From assembly GCA_002389045.1 (NCBI GenBank), contig DGNS01000015.1:183991-247990 (forward strand): a stretch of 64,000 nt of DNA, read 5' to 3'. The notes under the pieces were generated by a model. That model was not told the origin of the DNA, did no database searches, and saw only the letters and a list, made by a program, of their open reading frames with translations. Below are positions 1 through 6,526 of this stretch, one piece after another. Each line of letters begins with the position of its first letter. Position 1 is the first letter of the stretch. This stretch comes from Thiotrichaceae bacterium UBA4486 (GTDB lineage: Bacteria > Pseudomonadota > Gammaproteobacteria > Eutrophobiales > Eutrophobiaceae). A program made the translations under genes and the position numbers.

Positions 1-313
1 GGTCGCCCTTTTCAACGGCTTGTATCAGCACATGTAATGCCGTATTCAAATCGGCATCATACAGTGACTCGCTATCGGTGATATCCTGCAGCGGAATGCT
101 TACGGCGCCGGCGACCAGCTCGGCCGTGGCTCGCGCCCGCAGCGCGGGGGAACATATGATGCGATCCGGGGCGAGTTTGTTCTTAAGCAACCACTTGCCC
201 ATGCGGGCGGCATCCTTGTGACCGCGCTTGTTGAGTGGCCGCTCGAAGTCATGCCGGTAAGCGGAACTCCAGTCCGATTTGGCATGCCGCATCAACAGAA
301 ATTGCGATGTCAT
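1..313 (-). CDS. SixA-like phosphohistidine phosphatase, 3' end cut by the window
   Basis: The visible N-terminal 104 residues begin MTSQFLLMRHAKSDW, with the RHAKS form of the histidine-phosphatase RHG motif at residues 9-13. The R-P-L-N-x-R-G-x-x-D-A motif follows near residues 25-35, then CSPALRARAT. This pattern fits the SixA branch of the phosphoglycerate-mutase-like superfamily, which removes phosphate from phosphohistidine on proteins such as ArcB or NPr. The ATG at 313 is preceded by a purine-poor leader, so the start is the natural but not proven choice. The reading frame runs off the left edge, so the second catalytic histidine cannot be seen. It is divergent from ppx, with about 125 bp between them for two promoters. 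Confidence 0.8.
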   Translation of the reverse strand, partial: MTSQFLLMRHAKSDWSSAYRHDFERPLNKRGHKDAARMGKWLLKNKLAPDRIICSPALRARATAELVAGAVSIPLQDITDSESLYDADLNTALHVLIQAVEKGD

Positions 314-438
314 GGTATTCACCCCGTAATAATGGACACTATAAAAAATTCCGTGACAGCATAACCAATTCAATATGAGTCCGTTATACTTCGCAAGTAA
401 AAACCATCAAATAACCAGCGATTCACCGATCCCGTACC

Positions 439-1932
439 ATGCCGGAACTGAATACTGATACCTACGCAGCCATTGACCTCGGCTCCAACAGCTTTCACAT
501 GATCGTGGCCAGACGCAGTGATGACCGCCTGGTGGTCATCGACAAGATCAAGGATATGGTGCAACTGGCCGCCGGTCTCTCCAATGACCGCATGCTTTCC
601 GAAGAAGCCATGGTCCGCGGCATCGGTTGCCTGGAAAAATTCGGCCAGCGCATCCACGAACTGCCGCGTCAGAATATCCGCGCCGTCGGCACCAACACCC
701 TGCGCCAGGCGCGCAACGCCACCCTGTTTCTGTCCCGGGCCCGGCAGGCGCTGGGACACAGCATCGAGATCATCGCCGGCCGCGAGGAAGCCCGGCTGAT
801 CTACATCGGTGTGGCCAATAACATGTTCAATGACACGGACAAACGCCTGGTCGTCGACATCGGCGGCGGCAGCACGGAAGTGATCATCGGCAAGGGCTTT
901 GAACCCATCCTCACCGAAAGTCTGTACATGGGCTGCGTCAGCATGACCCAGCGCTTTTTTGCCGACGGCGAAATTACCGCCAAGAAGATGCGCAAGGCCG
1001 TGGTTTATGCGCGCCAGGAACTGGAATCCACCGAGAATATTTACAAGCAGGAAGGCTGGCAACAGGCCATTGGTTCATCAGGTACGGCTATCGCCATTCA
1101 TGATGTCGTGACACAACAGGGCTGGAGTGAGGCCGGTATAACACACGAGTCACTGGAAACGCTGATGCAGGAACTGGCCAAAACCGGCAACATCAGCAAG
1201 CTGAAATTTTCCGGTCTTTCCGAACGGCGGACGCCGATCTTCGTTGGCGGTACCATGATCCTGTACGCCATATTTGAAGCGCTGGGTATTGACCGCATGG
1301 TGATTTCCGAAGGCGCCCTGCGCGAGGGGCTCGTCTATGACCTCATAGGCCGCGCCCAGGACCATGACATACGCGATCGCACCGTCGATACCATGATCCA
1401 GCAATACCGCGTCGACCCCGAGCATATCAACCGCGTTACCAAAACCGCCCATACCTTGTACATACAGTTACGGGAAAGCTGCGACCTCAATGAACAGGAC
1501 AACAAATTAATCCGCTGGGCTGTCAGTCTCTATCCGGTCGGCCTGCGTATCGCCCACAGCCAGTACCAGAAGCACGGCGAATACCTGGTCCGGAATTCGG
1601 ACATGCCCGGATTTTCTCGCCAGGAGCAGGCACTGGTCGCGACCCTGATCCGTTATCATCGCCGTAAACTCTGGTCCGACGATTCACGGCTGCAGCTCGA
1701 GGAGTCGGCGGACAAGATCCGCTACCTGTGCCTGATCGTACGCCTGGCCATCCTGCTCAACCGCAGCCGCAGCCAGTCACCATTGCCCGAATTCACCATC
1801 ACACTCAAGGATAAAACAGTAAACCTGCACTTTCCCGAAAACTGGCTGACGGAAAAACCGCTGACCGAAGCCGACCTTGGCACCGAGGCCGATTACCTGA
1901 AGACCATCGGCATCACGCTGGAATTTGAATAG
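439..1932 (+). CDS. ppx: Exopolyphosphatase (Ppx/GppA family)
   Basis: A 497-residue protein of the Ppx/GppA family in the ASKHA ATPase fold. The first phosphate-binding loop is AAIDLGSNSFHM near residues 10-21 and the second is VVDIGGGSTE near residues 138-147. The C-terminal half has the HD-like helical region expected of full-length Ppx (about 500 residues), so this is the long form and not a short Ppx1-type protein. It should release phosphate from the ends of inorganic polyphosphate; GppA activity (pppGpp to ppGpp) cannot be excluded from sequence. It stands alone, divergent from the sixA-like gene; no ppk lies within the window. Confidence 0.93.
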   Translation: MPELNTDTYAAIDLGSNSFHMIVARRSDDRLVVIDKIKDMVQLAAGLSNDRMLSEEAMVRGIGCLEKFGQRIHELPRQNIRAVGTNTLRQARNATLFLSRARQALGHSIEIIAGREEARLIYIGVANNMFNDTDKRLVVDIGGGSTEVIIGKGFEPILTESLYMGCVSMTQRFFADGEITAKKMRKAVVYARQELESTENIYKQEGWQQAIGSSGTAIAIHDVVTQQGWSEAGITHESLETLMQELAKTGNISKLKFSGLSERRTPIFVGGTMILYAIFEALGIDRMVISEGALREGLVYDLIGRAQDHDIRDRTVDTMIQQYRVDPEHINRVTKTAHTLYIQLRESCDLNEQDNKLIRWAVSLYPVGLRIAHSQYQKHGEYLVRNSDMPGFSRQEQALVATLIRYHRRKLWSDDSRLQLEESADKIRYLCLIVRLAILLNRSRSQSPLPEFTITLKDKTVNLHFPENWLTEKPLTEADLGTEADYLKTIGITLEFE

Positions 1933-1969
1933 TACTGACAGGTGTCTGACTTTAGTCTGACACCGTACT
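1931..1969. repeat. Nested inverted repeat downstream of ppx
   Basis: Outer arms AGTAC/GTACT (1931-1935, 1965-1969) enclose inner arms ggtgtctgac (1941-1950) and gtctgacacc (1955-1964), with one mismatch. It begins at the ppx stop. There is no T-run after it, so it is a repeat-type palindrome or a weak terminator, not a standard intrinsic terminator. Confidence 0.6.
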
Positions 1970-1980
1970 AGAATTTAATA

Positions 1981-2062
1981 GGGCCGGAGTGGTTTAAATT
2001 AAACCACTTCGGCTCTGAATTTAATGGGGCCGGAGTGGTTTAAAATAAACCACTCCGGCTCC
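1981..2062. repeat. Two tandem palindromes of the GGCCGGAGTGGTTTAAA family
   Basis: Two near-identical palindromes (1981-2015 and 2027-2062) have arms ccggagtggtttaa and ttaaaccactccgg around a TAAATT or TAAAAT centre. Both are preceded by gaatttaat. The same palindrome recurs near 2567-2603 and 3155-3191 inside longer repeats. They sit in the leader of the BLUF gene, so they may shape its mRNA or end transcription from ppx. Confidence 0.8.
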
Positions 2063-2092
2063 GTTACTCAAATATTAAAAGAGGTCCGAGCT

Positions 2093-2530
2093 ATGTTTGA
2101 ATTGTTATATGCCAGCACCGCCGTAACAGATTTCAACAGTCATAACCTGTTCCAGTTGTTATCGAATGCGCGGGTTAATAACAAGAACCTTGGTGTAACC
2201 GGTATGTTGATTTTTTCAGACAAGTATTTTGCCCAGCTACTGGAAGGTGATGAAGATACTGTTAGAAATTTGTTCGACACTATCAAAGACGATACCCGGC
2301 ACACAAATGTGAACAAGTTTTATGAGGGTGAAATTAAATCTCGCTCTTTCTCAAAATGGACAATGGCGTTTCATGCCGTCGGCGATAGTGAAGAGCTGAA
2401 ACAAATTCCCGGCTTTGAGAATATCAAGGCTGGAGAATCACTGATCAATACAATGATTGGCAGCCCGAACAAGGGCAAGGAGCTATTTATTTATCTGCGC
2501 GACTTTTTATTGTCGGAACCGGACAGATGA
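2093..2530 (+). CDS. BLUF-domain blue-light sensor protein
   Basis: A 145-residue, single-domain BLUF (sensor of blue light using FAD) protein. The signature residues are in place: Tyr6 (ELLYAS), Asn30 in the NNKNLGVTGML segment, Gln48 in FAQLLEG, and Trp89/Met91 in FSKWTMAF. The Tyr/Gln pair carries the light-driven hydrogen-bond switch around the flavin. The start at 2093 is preferred over an in-frame ATG at 2024 because the N-terminus then matches the family and AGAGG precedes it; the longer form would translate the palindromic repeat. The last 50 residues hold no output domain I can name, so signalling must be through a partner protein. No obvious partner is adjacent. Confidence 0.9.
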   Translation: MFELLYASTAVTDFNSHNLFQLLSNARVNNKNLGVTGMLIFSDKYFAQLLEGDEDTVRNLFDTIKDDTRHTNVNKFYEGEIKSRSFSKWTMAFHAVGDSEELKQIPGFENIKAGESLINTMIGSPNKGKELFIYLRDFLLSEPDR

Positions 2531-2555
2531 CTGAATATTACCAATTTAATTTAAT

Positions 2556-2700
2556 GGTAATTTAATGGGGCCGGAGTGGTTTAAATTAAACCACACCGGT
2601 TCCGTTACTCCCCGCAGTATTAACAATGAATCGGCGTCACCGAAATTGAAACAGCATCGAAGTGATTTAAATTAAATCACTTCGACTCCTTTTATTCCTT
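2556..2700. repeat. 145-bp composite repeat, copy A
   Basis: The copy at 3144-3288 matches this over 145 bp with two differences (ggttcc/ggctcc and aatgaa/aataaa). Each unit holds two palindromes: one of the ccggagtggtttaa type and a second of the tcgaagtgatttaaat type, joined by about 55 bp. No transposase lies inside. The two copies bracket the small membrane-protein gene at 2708-3055. Confidence 0.9.
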
Positions 2701-2707
2701 TTATGAT

Positions 2708-3055
2708 TCAGGAGTCAAACAGGCTGACGATGAGCGGGGCAAGCATATCCTCGAAGGTCCACTCGAAGCCGGCGACGATCTGTTCGAAATAGTTGTAATG
2801 CAGCCACCCCAGCGCCGGCCAGATCAGCAGCAGCACGATAAGTCGCACGCGGTAATCGCCGCGCGTCGTTGTGTAGGGTCTGTATATGCCACCCTCGGAC
2901 CGATATTCGGTTTCCACGACCTCGTCGTCGTTCTCCTTACTGAACGGCAACGCGACCAGGTTGGCGAGCCAGTTGGTGGCCCACCAGAAAACGAACCAGA
3001 TGTAAAAGATAAGCATGGCCAGGGCCGTCAGGCCCAGGGCGAGACTGTCAGACAT
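2708..3055 (-). CDS. Small membrane protein of unknown function
   Basis: A 115-residue protein with a long N-terminal hydrophobic segment (about residues 7-38, rich in Trp and Phe). A charged loop rich in Asp, Glu, Arg and Tyr follows (about 40-68), then a second hydrophobic segment (about 70-85) and an amphipathic C-terminus. I do not recognise the family. The gene is precisely framed by two copies of a 145-bp palindromic repeat, beginning 88 bp from one and ending 7 bp from the other. It could be a passenger of the repeat or an old gene caught between two insertions. Composition is similar to the backbone, which favours the second reading. Confidence 0.65.
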   Translation of the reverse strand: MSDSLALGLTALAMLIFYIWFVFWWATNWLANLVALPFSKENDDEVVETEYRSEGGIYRPYTTTRGDYRVRLIVLLLIWPALGWLHYNYFEQIVAGFEWTFEDMLAPLIVSLFDS

Positions 3056-3143
3056 GACCGGAAAGCATAAAGTACAGTATAAACGGGATCAAGCTATGTG
3101 GTAAAAGAAACAGGGTAAGCAAACAGGGAACCGCCCAGACCTG

Positions 3144-3288
3144 GGTAATTTAATGGGGCCGGAGTGGTTTAAATTAAACCACACCGGCTCCGTTACTCCC
3201 CGCAGTATTAACAATAAATCGGCGTCACCGAAATTGAAACAGCATCGAAGTGATTTAAATTAAATCACTTCGACTCCTTTTATTCCTT
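3144..3288. repeat. 145-bp composite repeat, copy B
   Basis: Direct repeat of 2556-2700, offset 588 bp, same orientation, with two mismatches. It accounts for much of the 370-bp stretch between the small membrane-protein gene and the MoaD-like gene. The rest of that stretch (3056-3143 and 3289-3426) shows nothing recognisable. Confidence 0.9.
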
Positions 3289-3426
3289 GATATGAAATAC
3301 GTCAAAATCTCATTGTTTTATAATTATCTGCTTTCCAAATGTTCCTGGTGAGAGTGTTCGTTGTTGGATTATTTTTTGAAAATACAGAACCGAATATAAA
3401 GACTCTGAACCCAATTATTCACATTT

Positions 3427-3705
3427 CTAACCGCCGGTCAGTGATTGGAAGATATACACCGTGCCGTCATCGGGGACGTGATCGGAAAGCGTCTTGCGGT
3501 CGATCAAAATATTGTTATTCACGCTGATATTCACGTGCCGGCGTAATGCACCGTGGTCATCGAGCACGTAATCCGAGAACCCGGAAGCAATCGCATCAAC
3601 GCTACGCAAGACCTCGGCCACGGAACCGGCCGGTACGGTGATCTCGCGGTCTTCCAGGTCCGGGAAAAACCGGTACAGATGCGATGTCATGGCCACCGTC
3701 GGCAT
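3427..3705 (-). CDS. MoaD/ThiS-like ubiquitin-fold protein
   Basis: A 92-residue protein that ends in the Gly-Gly tail (SLTGG) typical of MoaD, ThiS and other beta-grasp sulfur carriers or modifiers. The body fits the fold: an N-terminal strand pair (SHLYRFFPDLE...REITVP), a helix (SVAEVLRSVD), and a late strand carrying VNISVNNN before the tail. An alternative start at Met6 (3690) is possible. It lies 6 bp downstream of the beta-propeller gene at 3712-4896, so the two are probably co-transcribed. No moaE, thiG or E1-like gene is adjacent, although a moeB-type E1 lies at 43.6-44.4 kb. Its role as a sulfur carrier or as a protein tag is open. Confidence 0.75.
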   Translation of the reverse strand: MPTVAMTSHLYRFFPDLEDREITVPAGSVAEVLRSVDAIASGFSDYVLDDHGALRRHVNISVNNNILIDRKTLSDHVPDDGTVYIFQSLTGG

Positions 3706-3711
3706 GGTGGG

Positions 3712-4896
3712 TTAACCAAAACGCACCGAGTACACCGGTGGAAAGTTATTGCCGAGGCATTGCCAGCTCTCGCCCCGGTCTTCCGACAGGTAAACGTTAC
3801 CCGTGGTACTGCCGAAAGCCAGGCAATCGCCGGCCACGTCCAGGCCGTGTCTGAGGACCACATCGTAGGCGTTGTCCTGGGGCAGGCCCTCGCGAAAGGC
3901 TTGCCAGGATTCGCCGCCATCCGTCGTCTGCGCTACGAACAGGCCACCGTCGATGGCCATGCGCTCCATATCACTGCGTGCCGGTACGACCCAGGCGGTG
4001 CGTCCGTCGTTGGCATCCACCGCGACGGGATAGCCAAAATTGACCCCGCCCTCGTTGCTACTGACCTTGTTCCATGTGTGTGCCCCATCGTCACTGTAAT
4101 AGACGCCAAAGTGGTTTTGTTGCCAGTAGTGATCCGGCTGGCCGGGACAGGCCGTGACAAAATGCGGATCGTGACCCCACTCCACATCCGGGTCCGGCAG
4201 GTATTCGGCCCGCATACCCCGGTTACAACTCGCCCAGGTGTTGCCGCCGTCCGTAGTTTCCAGCACGCCCGCCGACGAGACCGCCACGTGCATGTGGTCC
4301 GGGTCACGCGGGTCGATGACGATGGAATGGATACCCGGTTCGAATACGCCGTAATCAATGCTCGCCGGTGTGCCCCACCAGCGGTTCTCGCTGGTGGCCT
4401 CGCCGTTGAACAGATCACCGCCGCGACTTTCGTGGTTCCACAGTGGTCGGTTCAGTTCCCAGCTATCACCGCCATCATCGCTGACGAACAAACCGCCGGG
4501 GATGGTCCCGGCATACAGTCGGCCGGGTTGATCCGCACTGCCGAAGGCAATCGTCCAGATCTTGTAGACAGTGGCATCGCGGTATTCCGGCTCGCCCTTC
4601 GGTGCCGCCGGATCAAAATCCGGCGTGGGCATGTATTGAATAATATGGCGCGCACCCTCCGGGTATTTGACCGACGAGAGGTCTTCCCAGGTCTCACCGC
4701 CGTCGCGGGAACGCGACAGCTTCGGTCCCCAGTGGCCATGGTCCAGCGATGCCCACAAGGTTCCGTCACGCGGATCACGTGCCGCGTAGCAGACCGGGAT
4801 ACCATCATGCACAATCGGTTGCGGCTGCCAGCCCGATTTTTTCCGTTGAAACAGCACAGTGCCCTTGCGTGTACCCAGTAGCAGCAGTTCAGACAT
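3712..4896 (-). CDS. BNR/sialidase-type beta-propeller protein
   Basis: A 394-residue protein built from repeated blades with Asp-box (BNR) motifs: SRDGGETW, SDDGGDSW, TTDGGNTW, SDDGAHTW, TTDGGESW and SEDRGESW. Such propellers occur in sialidases, Ycf48-like assembly factors and many uncharacterised proteins. The sialidase catalytic Arg triad cannot be assigned by eye, so glycosidase activity should not be assumed. There is no signal peptide, and the protein starts MSELLLLGTRKGTV, so it looks cytoplasmic. Six bases separate it from the MoaD-like gene downstream, a pairing that suggests a shared role. Confidence 0.8.
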   Translation of the reverse strand: MSELLLLGTRKGTVLFQRKKSGWQPQPIVHDGIPVCYAARDPRDGTLWASLDHGHWGPKLSRSRDGGETWEDLSSVKYPEGARHIIQYMPTPDFDPAAPKGEPEYRDATVYKIWTIAFGSADQPGRLYAGTIPGGLFVSDDGGDSWELNRPLWNHESRGGDLFNGEATSENRWWGTPASIDYGVFEPGIHSIVIDPRDPDHMHVAVSSAGVLETTDGGNTWASCNRGMRAEYLPDPDVEWGHDPHFVTACPGQPDHYWQQNHFGVYYSDDGAHTWNKVSSNEGGVNFGYPVAVDANDGRTAWVVPARSDMERMAIDGGLFVAQTTDGGESWQAFREGLPQDNAYDVVLRHGLDVAGDCLAFGSTTGNVYLSEDRGESWQCLGNNFPPVYSVRFG

Positions 4897-5034
4897 TTCC
4901 TTGCCCTCGTCATAACATCCGGATTAACTGGCTTTTTATACTTCTAATAACCAACCGTCAACCGCGGGTCGGGCCGGCGCAAGCGTCAGATGGAAGAAAA
5001 TAATTCTGTCCCTGACGGGTGCAGTATTCGGAAA

Positions 5035-5325
5035 TTATTCATTGAAATGATCAGATATATCCATGCTTTTATGCAGGATGCGCACGATGAATATATCGCT
5101 ATCTGCCTGGGTATAGAAAATTATGTGGCTCTGGTGAGGAAAACGACGGTAACCCGGTTGTATATCTTCTGCAGAGTTGCCAATTTCCGGATTTCTGGCA
5201 AGTAATTCCAGGCAATTTTTCAATGAGAGATAGTATTGCTCTGTTTGGGCCAGGCCAAAATCAATTAATGACCTCTCTAACAGTTTCTCAATATCCCTGG
5301 CAGATGCCTCTGAGAGTACGTAGAT
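5035..5325 (-). CDS. parE: ParE-family toxin lacking a canonical start codon
   Basis: Reading directly on from the parD stop codon, in the same frame, gives 96 codons (IYVLSEASARDIEKLL... to ...SMDISDHFNE). This is the right length and pattern for a ParE/RelE-fold toxin, including the YRRFPHQSHIIFY core and the VRILHKSMD C-terminus. The first codon after the parD TAA is ATC; no ATG or GTG occurs before a TTG at 5223, which would delete the first third. Either AUC is used, the stop is read through, or a start ATG has mutated and the toxin is silent. The expected job is inhibition of gyrase or ribosomes when ParD is lost. Confidence 0.65.
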   Translation of the reverse strand: MYVLSEASARDIEKLLERSLIDFGLAQTEQYYLSLKNCLELLARNPEIGNSAEDIQPGYRRFPHQSHIIFYTQADSDIFIVRILHKSMDISDHFNE

Positions 5326-5562
5326 TTACCTGGTCCGTGTTTTTACTTCCTTCCAGATTTCATCAATGGTACGTTTCGAAACGCCGCTTTTCTCACCTCT
5401 CTTGAGTGCCTTCAGCAGCGCATCGTATTTATCCTTATATTCCTGATCACGGCGGATCAGATCCCGGATGTAGTCACTGGCGTTGCTGTAATGACCACTT
5501 TCGATCTGGGCTTCAACCCATTCGCGCATGGGATCCGGTATTGAAACATTCATGGTGGCCAT
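5326..5562 (-). CDS. parD: ParD-family antitoxin (ribbon-helix-helix)
   Basis: A 78-residue protein starting MATMNVSIPDPMREWVEAQI, the usual ParD/CopG ribbon-helix-helix opening, followed by SGHYSNASDYIRDLIRRDQE. The charged C-terminal half would bind and neutralise ParE. The start at 5562 has a perfect GAGGAG ribosome-binding site 8 bp upstream. That site lies inside a CTCCTC-AA-GAGGAG palindrome, which fits autoregulation by ParD. It is followed without a gap by the parE frame. Confidence 0.88.
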   Translation of the reverse strand: MATMNVSIPDPMREWVEAQIESGHYSNASDYIRDLIRRDQEYKDKYDALLKALKRGEKSGVSKRTIDEIWKEVKTRTR

Positions 5563-5570
5563 AGTGCGTT

Positions 5571-5584
5571 CTCCTCAAGAGGAG
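5571..5584. promoter_or_regulatory. Palindrome over the parD ribosome-binding site
   Basis: CTCCTC (5571-5576) and GAGGAG (5579-5584) form a perfect inverted repeat that contains the parD Shine-Dalgarno sequence. It may be an operator for ParD or a small hairpin that masks the ribosome-binding site. The sequence alone does not decide between these. Confidence 0.4.
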
Positions 5585-5665
5585 TATGGCAATAATTGGC
5601 AAACTTTGTCAATTAAACCTATGAAGAAATCAGTAAATTGACCCCGGAATTCGCGGTCCTTCGAA

Positions 5666-6520
5666 TCAGAAACGAGTCATGTCACCCATTTTGATTTTTT
5701 TGTACTTGAGATAACAGGCGAATGAGCCGTCAGGATCTATATCTACCTCGTTCAGGCTGATTTCTCCCAACCGGTAGGGCCTGCCGGTGTTTTCAGGCAC
5801 GTCCGAACTCTCCGGGTTGAACCAGACCTCGACCAACCTGTTATAGCCAGTATCAAAGGGATAGTCTTGCAACACTTGTTCAGCCACCTGCTGCCCCAGT
5901 TCGCAAGATTCATCGATTTCCAGGCGTTCTTTCAATGCCATCACGACCCGCATCTCGCGAAGTTTTTTATTAACGTCTATGGAAGTAAGCTCAAAAACAC
6001 CATCGGCATAAGTTGTGGTGTTCAATGTGGGCGTCCGATGCTGCCAGTGGTCAAAGGCAATATATGTGATCGCGCCAACAACGCCGACGACGGCAAGACA
6101 GGTCACGGGAAACAGGACGGGATTGGCCTTGCGGTTCGGCGGCACCAGCACCAGGCTGAAGGCCAAACCGGCCAGCGCATCCACCCAGGGAAACAACAGG
6201 AATGGAATCTTTTCGTTCAACGTTAGTAATAACAGGCCGGCGATGATGGCACACAACAGCCGGTAATTCTGCGTCAGCTTCCTTCTGGCCCGGCTAATAT
6301 ATAACAAGGGGATGCCGAAAATAAGCATAGTTGGCCAGTGCGCCAGTGCCCAGGTAAAAGGCAAAGGAATGGCATACTCACCAAAGCTGGCCTTGACATT
6401 GAACAGGGAGGGATAATTCAAGGCAAGAGCCACATATCCCGACAGCAGGTTGACGCTTACCAGGTACAGGACAAATGCCAATGGCCGGAGCAATGATTTC
6501 CCGGTGATTCCACCAATCAT
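5666..6520 (-). CDS. Membrane protein of unknown function, partner of the ABC exporter
   Basis: A 284-residue protein with about five hydrophobic segments in the first 165 residues (near residues 12-32, 52-75, 88-102, 105-128 and 138-158). A soluble domain of about 120 residues follows, with a LTSIDVNKKLREMRVV segment. No known family is evident. It begins 6 bp after the end of the ABC exporter gene on the same strand, so the two form an operon. The protein may assist that transporter or handle its cargo; this is inference from position only. Confidence 0.7.
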   Translation of the reverse strand: MIGGITGKSLLRPLAFVLYLVSVNLLSGYVALALNYPSLFNVKASFGEYAIPLPFTWALAHWPTMLIFGIPLLYISRARRKLTQNYRLLCAIIAGLLLLTLNEKIPFLLFPWVDALAGLAFSLVLVPPNRKANPVLFPVTCLAVVGVVGAITYIAFDHWQHRTPTLNTTTYADGVFELTSIDVNKKLREMRVVMALKERLEIDESCELGQQVAEQVLQDYPFDTGYNRLVEVWFNPESSDVPENTGRPYRLGEISLNEVDIDPDGSFACYLKYKKIKMGDMTRF

Positions 6521-6526
6521 CTTCGA

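Noticed and set aside
3553..4881. Long plus-strand open frame opposite the beta-propeller gene
   Set aside because: It is the mirror of a strong minus-strand gene with clear Asp-box repeats; its own translation has no family features.
3712..4896. Sialidase
   Set aside because: The Asp-box repeats show only a propeller. The catalytic Arg triad and Tyr/Glu pair cannot be placed, and no signal peptide is present.
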